Shown here in pieces: positions 46,701 through 56,926 of a DNA stretch of 64,000 nucleotides (positions are counted from its first letter, which is position 1; every line of letters starts with the position of its first letter). The translations under genes and the position numbers were made by a program. The notes below the pieces were generated by a model. That model had not been told where the DNA came from. It saw only the letters and a program-made list of their open reading frames with translations, and did not search any database. This DNA is from Colletotrichum lupini (Eukaryota > Ascomycota > Sordariomycetes > Glomerellales > Glomerellaceae): assembly GCF_023278565.1 (NCBI RefSeq), contig NC_064677.1, positions 1,240,001-1,304,000 on the forward strand. The letters run 5' to 3'.

Positions 46701-47195
46701 ACTGGTTGAACTTTCTTAGGACGGACACCAGCACCACTCACCCACTTACTATAGGAGGTACTTGATTGGAGCAGTTTTCGCGAGGGACACTCTCCTTTTT
46801 CGTCTTTTGCTACACCAGAGACCCCATGTGTGCCAGCTCGAGCTGTTGGGGTCGAATTTGCTGGCCAGACTGCCGGATAGCAAGAAGCGGCTGACTTTGA
46901 GGCAGTAGATATCGAATGAGCTCCGCACCAACGCGAATGCACACTTCATACTCCATGTAAATACAACTCTCATACTCAAATTATGACAATGCCCATCTAT
47001 ATTGCCCCTTCAGGGCATTCTTCGTTCCTTCTCTATAATGATTGCTCGCAGAGAGCTAGATGGTTCTTAAATTCCTCCTTTACCTTTTTCAGGGCTGTCC
47101 AGCAAGATCCAATGTGATGAACACTAAGAGTGTGTCTTCTTCTCCCAGCTGTTCAGAGTTAGAACTGTTATGTAAGGAGGCAGCCGGCGTGTAAC
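43762..47195. other. Gene-poor region (3.4 kb)
   Basis: No gene supported on either strand: ORFs are short, overlap each other and lack family features. No LTRs or RIP signature seen. CpG-rich patches near 44.8-45.2 kb contain short palindromes. It may hide untranslated RNA or relics too decayed to read. Confidence 0.4.
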
Positions 47196-48757
47196 TCACA
47201 GGTCGAGGAATAACTTCCAAAGGATAGAGAACAACACGCCCTGAAGACCGTTGGCCAAGATTCGGGTCTTGAGGCCACGTCCGAGGAAGCCGAGGAAGCC
47301 TTCTCTTTGTATGACGATCTTTGCGGCTTGGGCTGCAATTTTGGCAATGTTCCAGTCAGTAAGACAAGCACATAGAGAATATTTGACAGGGTTCATCAGG
47401 AGAAGCGTTGACGTACAGTACGAAATCTGCGTGTCGTTGACTTGTCTGTAGGTCTTTACCACTCTCAACGAGTTGGAAACAGAATCAGAGATGACGGAGG
47501 CGCAAAATCCAATGAAAGCAAGACGCAAAAGCCAAACAAAGATATCACTCTTGTCCGGTTCGGGAATGTTGGCGGAAAGGTAATTGTACTACCAACGATC
47601 GTTAGTTTTGACTTGCACCTGCAGTGTAGGAAAAGTCTTGAACTGACGGTGCCAAACCAAGGGTAGTGGCCGACAAATGTGGCGGCGGCAGTCGCAAAAG
47701 CTCCCCACCACAAGCTACCGATGCCATTTGTCTTGACGCGCTGTCTCAAAATAGCGGTACCCTTCGCTCCCTGGGCCTGCAACGTCGTCTTCAAGGTATC
47801 GATGGGAGTTAAGATCATGCGGAAGGCAGCAGCACTTCAAAGTCACTCTACATCAGCATTCGTTCTAATGATGGCTTTACGGTTGAGCGAATAGGATGAA
47901 GGTATTGAAAAGCTTACCAAAGAGAGGCAAAGATGGTCTTGATGAGGGTAGGGAGCTGATTCAAGAACGAATTCGACTCGAGGAGGGCAAGGATACCTGC
48001 GTTAGCGGCAGTGTCACCGAAGCGGGAGACCGGTCCTATTCACAGATATGTGAGCACAACTCTGACATGATGGCATCAACAAGAAAGGTGCATGCGCCGC
48101 ATACCCTGAATCAGTGCGGCTCCGATTCCCTGGTAGTACCTGCGCACTCCTCCATCTTCATAAAGAGTGCGAGTTGCCTCCCTGAAGCCGGATCCAAAAC
48201 GATACTGATAGTTCATGATAGTTCGGATGGGCTAGTGGTAATATGCAATTAGTAACGTCCCTACTCACTGGCAACAAAGCCTCGTCTTCCGCCTATTCTC
48301 ACTCATGTACGTACCATGAGCGTTAAAACTTGCAAGACCATAGCCGCGGCACCACTCAAGCCACCACCTAGAGCTCTCATAAGAGCTGCTTTGAGGTCAA
48401 ACTAAGTGACAATGTGTCAGTTATTGGTTTGCTTGACCCATCGTCCAACCGACTTACGTTAGTATCTTTGGCATCAATCCAGCCTTTGATAAAGACAGCC
48501 AGGACGAAGATGGCGAGAACAGCCCAGAACGCCCGCCATAACCACCAGCTAGTCGTCCTCTCTTTCTTTTCCTCTCCATTCTGGCCCGTGATGAGGGGCA
48601 CCTGCTCCGGATCTTGAATGCCTTCGTTGGCTCCGTTATCGTCGTTCCGATGCTCTACCGGCTGCTGGCTTGATCCGGCCTCGGCGGATGTCCCCAGGAG
48701 CGGGGTCCGCTCGTCCGACTGCTGCGGCTGGCTTTCCAAGTCTTTTTGTGCTGCCAT
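47196..48757 (-). CDS. Mitochondrial-carrier-family protein with an N-terminal membrane extension
   Basis: Model on the - strand: exons 48757-48458, 48401-48315, 48231-48105, 48035-47918, 47834-47648, 47588-47417 and 47332-47196 (375 aa; six introns, all frame-keeping). The first ~65 residues are acidic/polar (TPLLGTS, GANEGIQDPEQ), followed by one extra hydrophobic segment (WRAFWAVLAIFVLAVFIKGW). Three carrier-type repeats follow. The middle one has the full signature PIDTLK, the first has PIRTIM and the third SDSVSNSLRVVK, so two of three signatures are degenerate. Such divergent members occur in mitochondrial and other organelle membranes, and the substrate cannot be inferred. Within the family the N-terminal extra helix is unusual. 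Confidence 0.82.
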
Positions 48758-49340
48758 GGTTCCAACTCAAAGATGTCGACACTACCTGGTTCTGCGGTTG
48801 GTATCCGTGATTGTGTCGTTAACGTTGATAAAGGAAAGTCGCGGCTCTCGGGGGCTCTTACTAATTGATAACTGTTTCGCTATCGCGTGCATGCGGGGGG
48901 TTATCGCGTGCTTTGAAATCCGTGGACGCCACACCTTATTTTCAGCCACATCCAACTGTCACAGGGGTCAACTTGGGATGATCAGGGAAGTCTTGACATC
49001 ATCAATCTCATGCTCGGATTTGGTGGAACATTTTTTCGGTGGTTTCTCAGCTGAGAAATCATTAATTCAATCTAAAGCGCCAATGCATTCTCAGAACTCC
49101 AGTAGACAGCGTTTCCTATTACCGTCACCCCACGTCTGGATGGACTTCCAAAATCCTGTCGGCCCCGATCGCGTTTCCTCCGAATCGAACCTCAATGACC
49201 TTAGTAGAGCGGTATGTTGACAAGCAATCGCTTAATGGATTGACATGTGGTGAGCAGCTTGCTAGCGGAAGGTCGCCTCTGGCCTTTATTAAGCCCCCAA
49301 TGACCCAGCATGGTAACTAAGTAAGGTACATGGGAGGAAC
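48758..49340. other. Intergenic between the carrier and F-box genes
   Basis: 5' region of the carrier gene and 3' flank of the F-box gene; nothing else recognised. Confidence 0.5.
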
Positions 49341-50768
49341 CTAATAATCTGGGTCCCACAATGCCTCATCAGCTTTCTCCTGCCAATGATAGTTAGGCCA
49401 CCGAGTGAATCCGTCGTAGTGGGAGTTGCGAGGCTCGGCTTTTGCATCAGGGACATGGTCGTGGAAATGGGATGACCACTTGGGATCATTCGTATCCATG
49501 CCCTTGCCTAGACTTTTGTACGAGATGAGAAAAACGATGCGACTTCCGTCCTCGGTGTCCTTCCATTCGTACTCGTAATTCGTATAACAAGACTCGCAGT
49601 GTGTGATCGATATGTGGTTTTTGGGTCCATATCGCGGCTTGACGGCTGGGTTCCAAATGTCGCGAATTTTCTTCGCCGGATCGTATCCGTACCCTTTCGA
49701 AGCGCGGTATGCGTGAAGTTTGCTCTGATCGGCAAGGAGTCCATCGTAGTCGAATATGAAGGGGTATGTGTCTATCCAGTCAACGTGTTTGCAGTATGTT
49801 GTAAGCTCGGCTCGTTTGAGAATTCCAACGGCGAATCGAACTTTATCCTTCGTCTGGTTTGGGTCGCGGCAAGCAAAGAGTCTCGTAGTCGTCTTCACTA
49901 GCAAATCCCCTTCGCTTGACACCCTACATTCAAAGCCTTGTTGGACGTTGGCTTCCTCTCTTTTATAGCAGTAACCCCAAATAGTAGCCTGTTCTAGGAG
50001 TATTGATTGAAAGAAGCCCCTTTTATCGCGTTTTGAAAATAGGAAGGCCTTGACCATATTGAAATGAAAATCGTATGGAAGGTAGGGAGACGACAATCTC
50101 TGGTGCTGGTCCTCTGAGACTGCTTTGACGCAGGGGCGATCTGATTCGGTCGGCGCCCAACTTGAGCTGTGGTCGACTGGCGGAACCGATAAGACGGGAT
50201 CATGGAAAATCTGACAGGGCAAACAAAGAATCTCCCTGCGTGTGTTGATGGCGTCCCTCTCTAGTAGCTTCAATAGATCCAGACGTTCACTAGACCCCCG
50301 ATTTAGCCAAAACTGCTCGTTTGACATGATTGCCAGCATTCTTTTGCTCGTCAATGCCAAGGCCACGCGTTCGGCCATAGTGAGGTGTTTGGCGATGGCC
50401 AGGTGCAGGTTGAGTGGCAGGGCGTGATCGAGACCGGGTCCTAAGTCCGGCTTCTCCTTCTTCGGGTGACTCGGCAAAGCTTTTATCCATCGAAAGAAGC
50501 GGCGCAAGACTAGAGGCTGCGCCGGATCTTTTTTCAGCCCATCGATAGGCTGCGAAACTTTGGCGCTCGAGTCTAATGCTTGTAGTGACTCTTCACATGC
50601 GTTGGCTGTTGTGTGTGGAGCTAAAGACAAGTTTTGCGATTCAGCTTGAGCCTCATGGAAAGGATTTGTTTCTGGACAATTGTCTTTCCGTCGAGCTGCA
50701 ATTTCTCTGTACGATCTATTAGACCGAATGAGATGCGGCATTGCCGCTAGGAGTACAATCAAAGCCAT
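49341..50768 (-). CDS. F-box-type protein
   Basis: Single-exon gene, 475 aa. Residues ~117-150 (LPLNLHLAIAKHLTMAERVA...SKRMLAIM) match the fungal F-box pattern, which binds Skp1 in SCF ubiquitin ligases. The remainder resembles the long, poorly characterised C-terminal region common in fungal F-box proteins, with paired cysteines at CLPCQIFHDP and CESCYTNYEYEW. The target is unknown. The N-terminal ~115 residues are polar and probably disordered after a short hydrophobic start (MALIVLLAAMP), which could mean that the true start is different or that an upstream exon exists. A mini-retrotransposon is inserted 39 bp upstream of this ATG, in the promoter or 5' UTR. Confidence 0.72.
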   Translation of the reverse strand: MALIVLLAAMPHLIRSNRSYREIAARRKDNCPETNPFHEAQAESQNLSLAPHTTANACEESLQALDSSAKVSQPIDGLKKDPAQPLVLRRFFRWIKALPSHPKKEKPDLGPGLDHALPLNLHLAIAKHLTMAERVALALTSKRMLAIMSNEQFWLNRGSSERLDLLKLLERDAINTRREILCLPCQIFHDPVLSVPPVDHSSSWAPTESDRPCVKAVSEDQHQRLSSPYLPYDFHFNMVKAFLFSKRDKRGFFQSILLEQATIWGYCYKREEANVQQGFECRVSSEGDLLVKTTTRLFACRDPNQTKDKVRFAVGILKRAELTTYCKHVDWIDTYPFIFDYDGLLADQSKLHAYRASKGYGYDPAKKIRDIWNPAVKPRYGPKNHISITHCESCYTNYEYEWKDTEDGSRIVFLISYKSLGKGMDTNDPKWSSHFHDHVPDAKAEPRNSHYDGFTRWPNYHWQEKADEALWDPDY

Positions 50769-50802
50769 GTTCCGTTTCTGAAGCGGTGAATGAATAAGTT
50801 AG

Positions 50803-50807
50803 GTAAA
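50803..50807. repeat. Target-site duplication (GTAAA), left copy
   Basis: GTAAA immediately before the mini-element; repeated at 51180-51184. Confidence 0.85.
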
Positions 50808-50868
50808 TGTCACAAAAAGCGGGCCCACTCAATGTGGGCAGCATTAACTACATCTATATCTCGTGACA
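50808..50868 (-). repeat. LTR of the mini-element (3' LTR in element orientation)
   Basis: 61 bp; differs from 51119-51179 at four positions, all CpA/TpG to TpA transitions. Confidence 0.88.
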
Positions 50869-50900
50869 TACCCCCCAGATGCCTAGAGCTATTATCCGTG

Positions 50901-51000
50901 TAATAGGCGTTTATACTACGCCTTAGCCCCGAAGGTAATAGACTAGTTAGAAATAGGCGTTTATACTACGCCTTAGCCCCGAAAGTAATAAACTAATTAA
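50901..51000. repeat. Two 50-bp tandem repeats inside the mini-element
   Basis: 50901-50950 and 50951-51000 each contain AGGCGTTTATACTACGCCT, itself an inverted repeat (AGGCGT/ACGCCT). The second copy differs mainly by G-to-A changes. Confidence 0.85.
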
Positions 51001-51105
51001 AAAAACCCTACTTATATAAAGACTCGAACGGTCGCCTCTCGCTTTTTAAGTACACGACCTATAGATAATATAATACTTAAATATTATAATAATAGCGGAT
51101 AGGAG

Positions 51106-51118
51106 CTGGGCTCATAAC
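51106..51118 (-). other. Primer-binding site of the mini-element (initiator tRNA-Met anticodon region)
   Basis: On the - strand GTTATGAGCCCAG begins at the first base after the LTR. It is the same half-tRNA-iMet type site as in the copia element at 10983, suggesting mobilisation by copia-type machinery. Confidence 0.75.
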
Positions 51119-51179
51119 TATCACAAAAAGCGGGCCCACTTAATGTGGGCAGCATTAACCACATCCATATCTCGTGACA
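51119..51179 (-). repeat. LTR of the mini-element (5' LTR in element orientation)
   Basis: 61 bp; its inner end is TA instead of CA on the - strand, explained by one RIP-type transition. Confidence 0.88.
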
Positions 51180-51184
51180 GTAAA
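51180..51184. repeat. Target-site duplication (GTAAA), right copy
   Basis: GTAAA immediately after the mini-element. Confidence 0.85.
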
Positions 51185-53086
51185 TCAGACAAGGCGAGAC
51201 GACTCTTCAGTGTGCAAGCTGCAGTACTAGGAATAGCCACAAGATATTAGGGATATGTTGACCATAAATGCCCTAATACGTAAGGTAAGTGTGAGTTTAT
51301 ACCGCGCCCATCAGGGCTCATGTGACTCGTCACCTGTATTCATTTCGTCAAACTATCAGGGTGTTCGGAGATAGGCTTAACGCTTGACTTTCAAGTGACC
51401 CTTTCCTCAGGCTGTCAAGATGTCAAAACGTAGATTGGGCCCTTATTAGTTTCAAAGTTTAAAACTACTTTGAGCACCTTGAAACAAACATCTTGACACT
51501 CCGTCGGTACCTGGATAGGCATTTTACGGGTGTAGCGGCTTATGGACTGCGCATGCCGCGAGAAGGCGACTTTGGCAGCGTAAATGACAGGACTAGCAGT
51601 TCAGGCCAGAGGTTCTTCAGACTTCACGACCAAAAATTCAAGACATTTCAAGCCAGTGCAATCAGCTAGGCACAGTGGATTTGTCTCCCTGTTTCAGGTC
51701 AAATCACCATGTGGCTAATGCCGGGACAAGATGCTGAGGTAAGATGCTGGGGCAAAATGTTTCGATCGTGTTCTTTATTCAGAAAGCTGGAAGGATCTCC
51801 TCAACGGCCTGTGAACGACGGATGTTGCGTTACGTACCTTACATTACTTGGGTGGAAAGCAGGATAGACAAACATCTTTCGCCGAGCGGGAAGCTGGCAG
51901 ACCTCTTTCCCGTGGGTGACCTGGAGATAGGACCTTCTGGTCCTATGCCGAGCGGCGGTGGTTTCCAGATCTCTGAGTAAGTATTTATGTGTCAAGAGCA
52001 AGGCAGGCGTGAGGTGGAAGTGTCATTGCGTCATAAATCAAAGAGTGATTGGCTTGGCAGGCACACAATCTTTCAAAAAGGCAATGGACTTCTACGTGTG
52101 GAAGGACCATCATCTACGATGTGAGAGTCAATATTAACTCGAAGCTACGACTGCCAATCTGAATCTCACACAGTCCAGTCGATCTGTCCTCCAGGGGGGC
52201 AATTTCGGAGAATCCTTTACGCCTGAGAATTCGGAATTGTCTGCTCTACTTGCCCATCCTTTTTCCTTAGCTCCGTAGGTGGACTTTGTTTCTACTGCCG
52301 ACATTGTCCGCGCCACACTCATCCTTCAGGACCGTTGTTGATTCAGTGGCCAACAACTTATCTCCAAGTCATCTATGCAACAGTAATCTGGGCAGAATCT
52401 TAGGTAGGCATGAAGGGCAAATGCCGCATGATGCAAGCAGCTTTTGTTCACTGCTCCCGAAACGCAGCCTTAGCTGTCGGAAGATAGCTAGACCTCACTC
52501 ATGATTTTGACATTTCTAAACGAATAAGAACTTCGTGACGTTTCCTGTACCGATTGCTCTCTCATCTCCCCTTACCTACCCTGGCATCAAGGCTGTCAAG
52601 ATGACTGGAAAGTAAGTTGGGATTACCGGTCCATTGGCTCCCATAGGCCCAGACCCTGAATACCTTGGGACAGCTTGACGCCTTGAGACCTTAACAGGGT
52701 GATCTATCCATTAGGTGAGCGTACTTCCAAAATGATCTCCCACTCATTCCAAACTTCTCGCCGTATTGTCTCATACCGAGGTCTCCTTATCGCCCTTTTC
52801 ATCATGACCTCTACCTAGGTATACCAACATCACCACCACAATTTGTAACGGATTAGGCTATTTGTTTCGGCGAATTCTGCAAGTCATGTAATGAAAGTAT
52901 CTCAGTGGGATACCGCTAAGGATTGGTTTACTTGTAAGGATAGCAGCCGTCATGTGATTATGTGGTTAATTACTTTACGTGTGCATTAGACGGTGTGCCA
53001 CTTGCTACCCATAACAAAGGGCCAATAAGTCTTCGCGATGCAAAATACTAAGCTGCTCCTGAAGCCTAATATCATAAGGCTTACCA
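51185..53086. other. Intergenic (1.9 kb)
   Basis: No gene supported; ORFs up to 78 codons on both strands show no family features. The composition is normal. Confidence 0.45.
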
Positions 53087-54303
53087 CTACTGCTCTAGTG
53101 TGAACAGTATCTCCGAAGGGTTGCCGTCCGTTACAGAGATTCCCGCGATTCCCTTGCCAGCCGCCTTAGCCACTTCTGAAGCCACCACTCCGTAAGGACT
53201 GGCCATCAAGGTGTTCCAGCCCTTCGTCTCACCGAGGTCATTAGTCGTAGTGAAACCTCCGGCACTCTCTCCAAGCTCAGTGCGTGCGTTGCTAATCGCG
53301 GTTTGGGTCGCCGGGTCGACGATTTCGGAGAACTTGATGGACGTAACCTCGTTGATATCCAATGTCGTGGCTGTCCAAAGCTGTGTAATGACCGAGCTAA
53401 GACTGAGGCCGAGGGGAACCTGGCTTGCCCACGCTTCATTGGCAACAATTCTGTACCCGTAAACATCGCAAAGGACCTTCATAATAGCTTGTTCGCCGTT
53501 TGTGAAGCCATCGGTGTAGATCGCCTTCCAACGTCCAAGATCCTTCACGGAGTAGTCTGAGCCGCCAGTTGCGCTGCCCTCCTTTGCCGTGAAGGTGAGC
53601 TCATATCTGGTAGATTCATCTGCTGTAGCCGAATTGTGGAATGCTTGGCGCATATCTGCCTTCTTTGCAGGCTTTCCCGGAGGCTTCAACAGCTCCGCGC
53701 GCGTATCGTCGACTGTGAAGCCCTTTGGTGGTCTAGGTCGGGGCTCGGTCGGCTCGACTGTTTCAGTAACATTTCCCTTGTACCAGTATACTGCTCCGCC
53801 ATTGCTGAGTCCGAGGGGGATCAACGAGTTGATATCGATAATAAGACCTCCTTCTTCCTTTGACTCTCGCAGTACGCAGTCTGCGATAGACTTGTCCGAC
53901 CTTGAATCATATCCACCCCGAGGCAGAATGTAGCCGACCTGGTCGAAGTTGCCGTTGGCGGGAATCATCCAGATATTGTCTTCCTTGTCGTAGCCAACAA
54001 CACCGCAGCGGATACGGTTACCAGTGGCCTTTTGGAGGACTTGAAGAAAGGTTAGCTACGGGATACAGCTTTGGAGTTTGGCCTCGGTGGTGAGGACTGG
54101 TGTCAAGACTTACCAGAGCCATCTTTGTCGCCACCGTCGACTACATCGGCGGGCAGATACCAGGGATCAACCTTTCCCATCGGTTTCCAGACAGCTTCGC
54201 TGTCATCTCCAGGTAGAAGGTCATCGGTTTGAGCCTTTACAGCAATCAGGCTGAATGCGCCCCAAAGGGCCAACTTTTGAACGTTGATCATGGAGTACTG
54301 CAT
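53087..54303 (-). CDS. Secreted protein with Nudix-hydrolase motif
   Basis: Model on the - strand: exons 54303-54114 and 54039-53087 (380 aa). The N-terminus has a signal-peptide-like stretch (VQKLALWGAFSLIAVKAQ); a second in-frame ATG at 54291 is an alternative start. A Nudix domain follows (CGVVGYDKEDNIWMIP...YILPRGG) with a Nudix box GYDSRSDKSIADCVLRESKE plus EGGL, fitting G-x5-E-x7-RE-x2-EE-x-G except that the first Glu is Asp. Nudix enzymes hydrolyse nucleoside-diphosphate-linked compounds or inositol pyrophosphates; secreted Nudix effectors are known in plant-pathogenic fungi. The C-terminal ~190 residues after the box are not recognised and are longer than a plain Nudix domain. Secretion and effector role are inferences. 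Confidence 0.75.
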
Positions 54304-55094
54304 GCTGGCCTGGGTTCAATATTCAAGAGCAAATCTTTGAAGTCTCGCTCAGATGAAGCAGGCTATTGATGCTCGGGAATTCAAGAGTATTCGTATATAC
54401 TTGTGCCCCTGCCATATCCGTGCATCCTCTCAGTCAGCTTAAGGCCTCATTTACCAGCAAACCATAAGAATGGGCTCAGGGCCACTATGGTGTAACTTTC
54501 TTTGAGTGCTTCCATACTTCGTCACTTTGGTTTTTTGACATCACTGTATTTGGGTTTGCCCAGGAATAAAAGGCCACTGTCAGGCCTCCGTTATAGCAAG
54601 TCAACCACCAAGCTATGAGAGGTTTGGTTGAAATTGCCCATGGGCCTAATAACGAAGGTAAGTTTTAGTCCCTTGGTCGCCTCACTGTGTTTCCCTCGCC
54701 AAGAATGCCGTTCGTGCTATTCGCTGACTGGGCGCTGTCAGTAAGTTTGTCGAAATAGATAGTCTCCGGTTCGGATATAGCCGCCAATTTGGGTTTCAGC
54801 GATTAATTCAACTACACTCCACTCCTGGTGCGGCTCCCCCGAATACTAAAGAGACGCTAAATGTCTGATTTCGCCTTAAGATGAGCTGCTCCCAACTTCC
54901 CAACTACCACCTGAAGCCAGAATAGAGTTTGCACTGCTTCCGAGGTGCCGAAAAAGTATGACTCGGGCGTGTTTCCGGTGAAGCCTTTCCCAACATCATC
55001 AACTTTAGTCACAGTAGCCCAGGGCCATCACTTGGCCTTCTGCTAAGGACTCATCGGTTATGCATGTTTGATTGGTTTACTTATTGCCTTCATC
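54304..55094. other. Intergenic between the Nudix gene and the Zn2Cys6 gene
   Basis: Upstream region of the Nudix-motif gene; nothing else recognised. Confidence 0.5.
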
Positions 55095-56926
55095 CTACGT
55101 GAACAACGCATGAGGACTGTCGAAACAATCGTCCCAGGTGTTTCCTGCAGAGGCATAAAATCTCTCTAGGACCTCTTTAGCTGCGACTGGAAGATAGATT
55201 CCCATCCTCTGACTGTCTTCCTTCATACGCCCCAGAACGAAGCTCTGCATGGACAGGTTTCCACTCTTCGCCTCGAAACCGGCTACAATCATTGGCCATG
55301 TGGTGCAGACCTTCAAGGCTGAAGAGGCAAGCGAGGCTTTGAGAAAAGAAAACAGCCTGTCACGATGGGTTTCTCTGACGGTCATCCAATCTTTCGAGAA
55401 AGGAATGACCTTCACACTTTGTAGAGAGGAAACACCGAACAGTGCCACGGCTGACCGATAGGTCTTGGCCATTAAGAGGTGTTCATCTGCTAAAGATTCC
55501 GCGCTACTAGACCAGACTTCAGGTGAATAGTCCAAGATCTTATCTAAAAGACGCTCTGCTTCAATCCTGATCGAGGTGAGAGGTCCTCCAGATTGAATGC
55601 ACGTTGCTTGGAAGCGAAGGCGGTTGATGTGAATGATGTCGATGAGTAAGTCGACTGGACATGGAAGCTGGGGATAATATCCAATCGAGAATACGTCCCT
55701 CACTACATTCCGTATCTTAAAGTTTGCGACTGGCGATACTTGATCGTGGGCGGGGCTAGTTGTATTGGCAAGATTCTCGATGCTAGATGACGGGCTGGAG
55801 TTAGTAGCAGGTGACGTATACCGTGATGACTACGCCGAAGCAAGGCTAGTATGTCCTAAACCTGGTGGCCTTGATAACAAATTGTACAGGAGACACTCAC
55901 ACTTTACAGAATAACACTAGGGACTTGAGATGCGGCGACTTTTGACAGAACGCATCCCAACCGCCACGCATAGCAATCAACGCAGCAAACCCATTCAAGT
56001 GGACACGCCAGTTAGGCTCTGTTGCACTCCCCATAAGCTACATTCCATCAGTGTCAGGTTGCGCATGGGTGTAATAGCATTTTCTCCCTTACATCACCGA
56101 AAAGGAAGACGATTACGCCAGCCAAAGTTGCATCAGAGCATCGCGTACTCTCGTTCTCGATGTCCTTATTTAAAGCCTGGATCGCTGTAAGACGATGCTG
56201 ATAGGCCCTAGCTCTGACCTCAATTGCGTAAGCGTCATTCCTTGCAGGCGATAGGCGTGACATCCGGTGCTCGATTGCCATAGTGACTAGGCCATGCCGT
56301 CGGTATGGTTTCATAGCGTGGATGTGGGAGATTGGTACAACCCACGGGCTCTTAGTGAGCTGGTTCTCGTAGAAGTATGGGTAAACCTGTTCGTTCCCTA
56401 TGGGTACCGAGGTGCTTGTCAGCCCAAATCTTTTGGCATGCGCAGGTAGAGCCATTGGGATAGCATGGTTCCAGAGCACTGTTTAGAAGTCTGACTAACA
56501 ATAAATTGAAGCCTCAGCAATGTCGCATGTTTCCGTCCGGAGCTCTTGTCCGGGAAATACATGGATGAGCTTTACCCAGCGACCTTCTTCTTCTGGAATC
56601 TTCGGTATCGCCTTTTTTTTGCCGCTGCCTTTCAAACCCTTCTTGGTGATGTCGATTTTATCAGTTTTCGGTTTTCGTCCGCCCCTCCATGTCCGCGTCG
56701 TGACCTGATTAGGGGTCACCCAGGTCAAAGGCTTCACGTTCTCATACCCAGGGCACACTATGCCGCTAAGCTTGCACCTGGAGCATACCGGACGTTTAGA
56801 ATCGCAGACCAAGCCCCGGCGCTGACATTCCCAGCAAAATCGCCTGGTGTTGCCGCTGCCGGCGCTATTGTTGTCGAGGCTCTCTGACGCACCAGCAGAG
56901 GTGCGCGGCTCTGGTGATGGCGCCAT
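55095..56926 (-). CDS. Zn2Cys6 transcription factor with fungal-specific domain (frame interrupted by a 21-nt insert; may be a pseudogene)
   Basis: Model on the - strand: 56926-56093, 56037-55901 and 55794-55095 with introns of 55 and 106 bp. Residues ~31-58 form a binuclear zinc cluster (CWECQRRGLVCDSK, CSRCKLSGIVC), followed by a basic linker (GGRKPKTDK, GLKGSGKKK) and a Fungal_trans_2-type activation domain (ETCDIAEASIYC, SPWVVPISHIHA, EPNWRVHLNGFAALIAMRGG). It should bind CGG-type sites in the nucleus; targets are unknown. At 56476-56497 the frame meets TAG and TAA within 21 nt and then resumes in the same frame. The insert reads GTTAGT...TTCTAAACAG, like an intron but far too short. The options are a micro-intron, a different larger intron, or inactivation. 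Without the insert the protein is 549 aa. Confidence 0.7.

Larger units (their letters stand above)
50808..51179 (-). mobile_element. TRIM-like miniature LTR retrotransposon (372 bp, no coding capacity)
   Basis: Two 61-bp direct repeats (50808-50868 and 51119-51179), TGTCAC...GTGACA and TATCAC...GTGACA, are flanked by the 5-bp duplication GTAAA (50803-50807, 51180-51184). Read on the - strand, a primer-binding site (GTTATGAGCCCAG) directly follows the first LTR and a purine-rich CATCTGGGGGG precedes the second, which fixes the orientation. The 250-bp interior has no ORF. These are the defining features of terminal-repeat retrotransposons in miniature, which need enzymes from another LTR element. 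The LTRs do not match the copia LTRs at 10.5/15.9 kb. Confidence 0.88.

Noticed and set aside
43762..47195. Search for a hidden multi-exon gene in the gene-poor interval
   Set aside because: No pair of ORFs could be joined by plausible splice sites into a recognisable protein.
56917..56926. CYS3/MetR-like palindrome ATGGCGCCAT
   Set aside because: It overlaps the start codon of the Zn2Cys6 gene and is explained by coding sequence; one or two matches in 64 kb are expected by chance.
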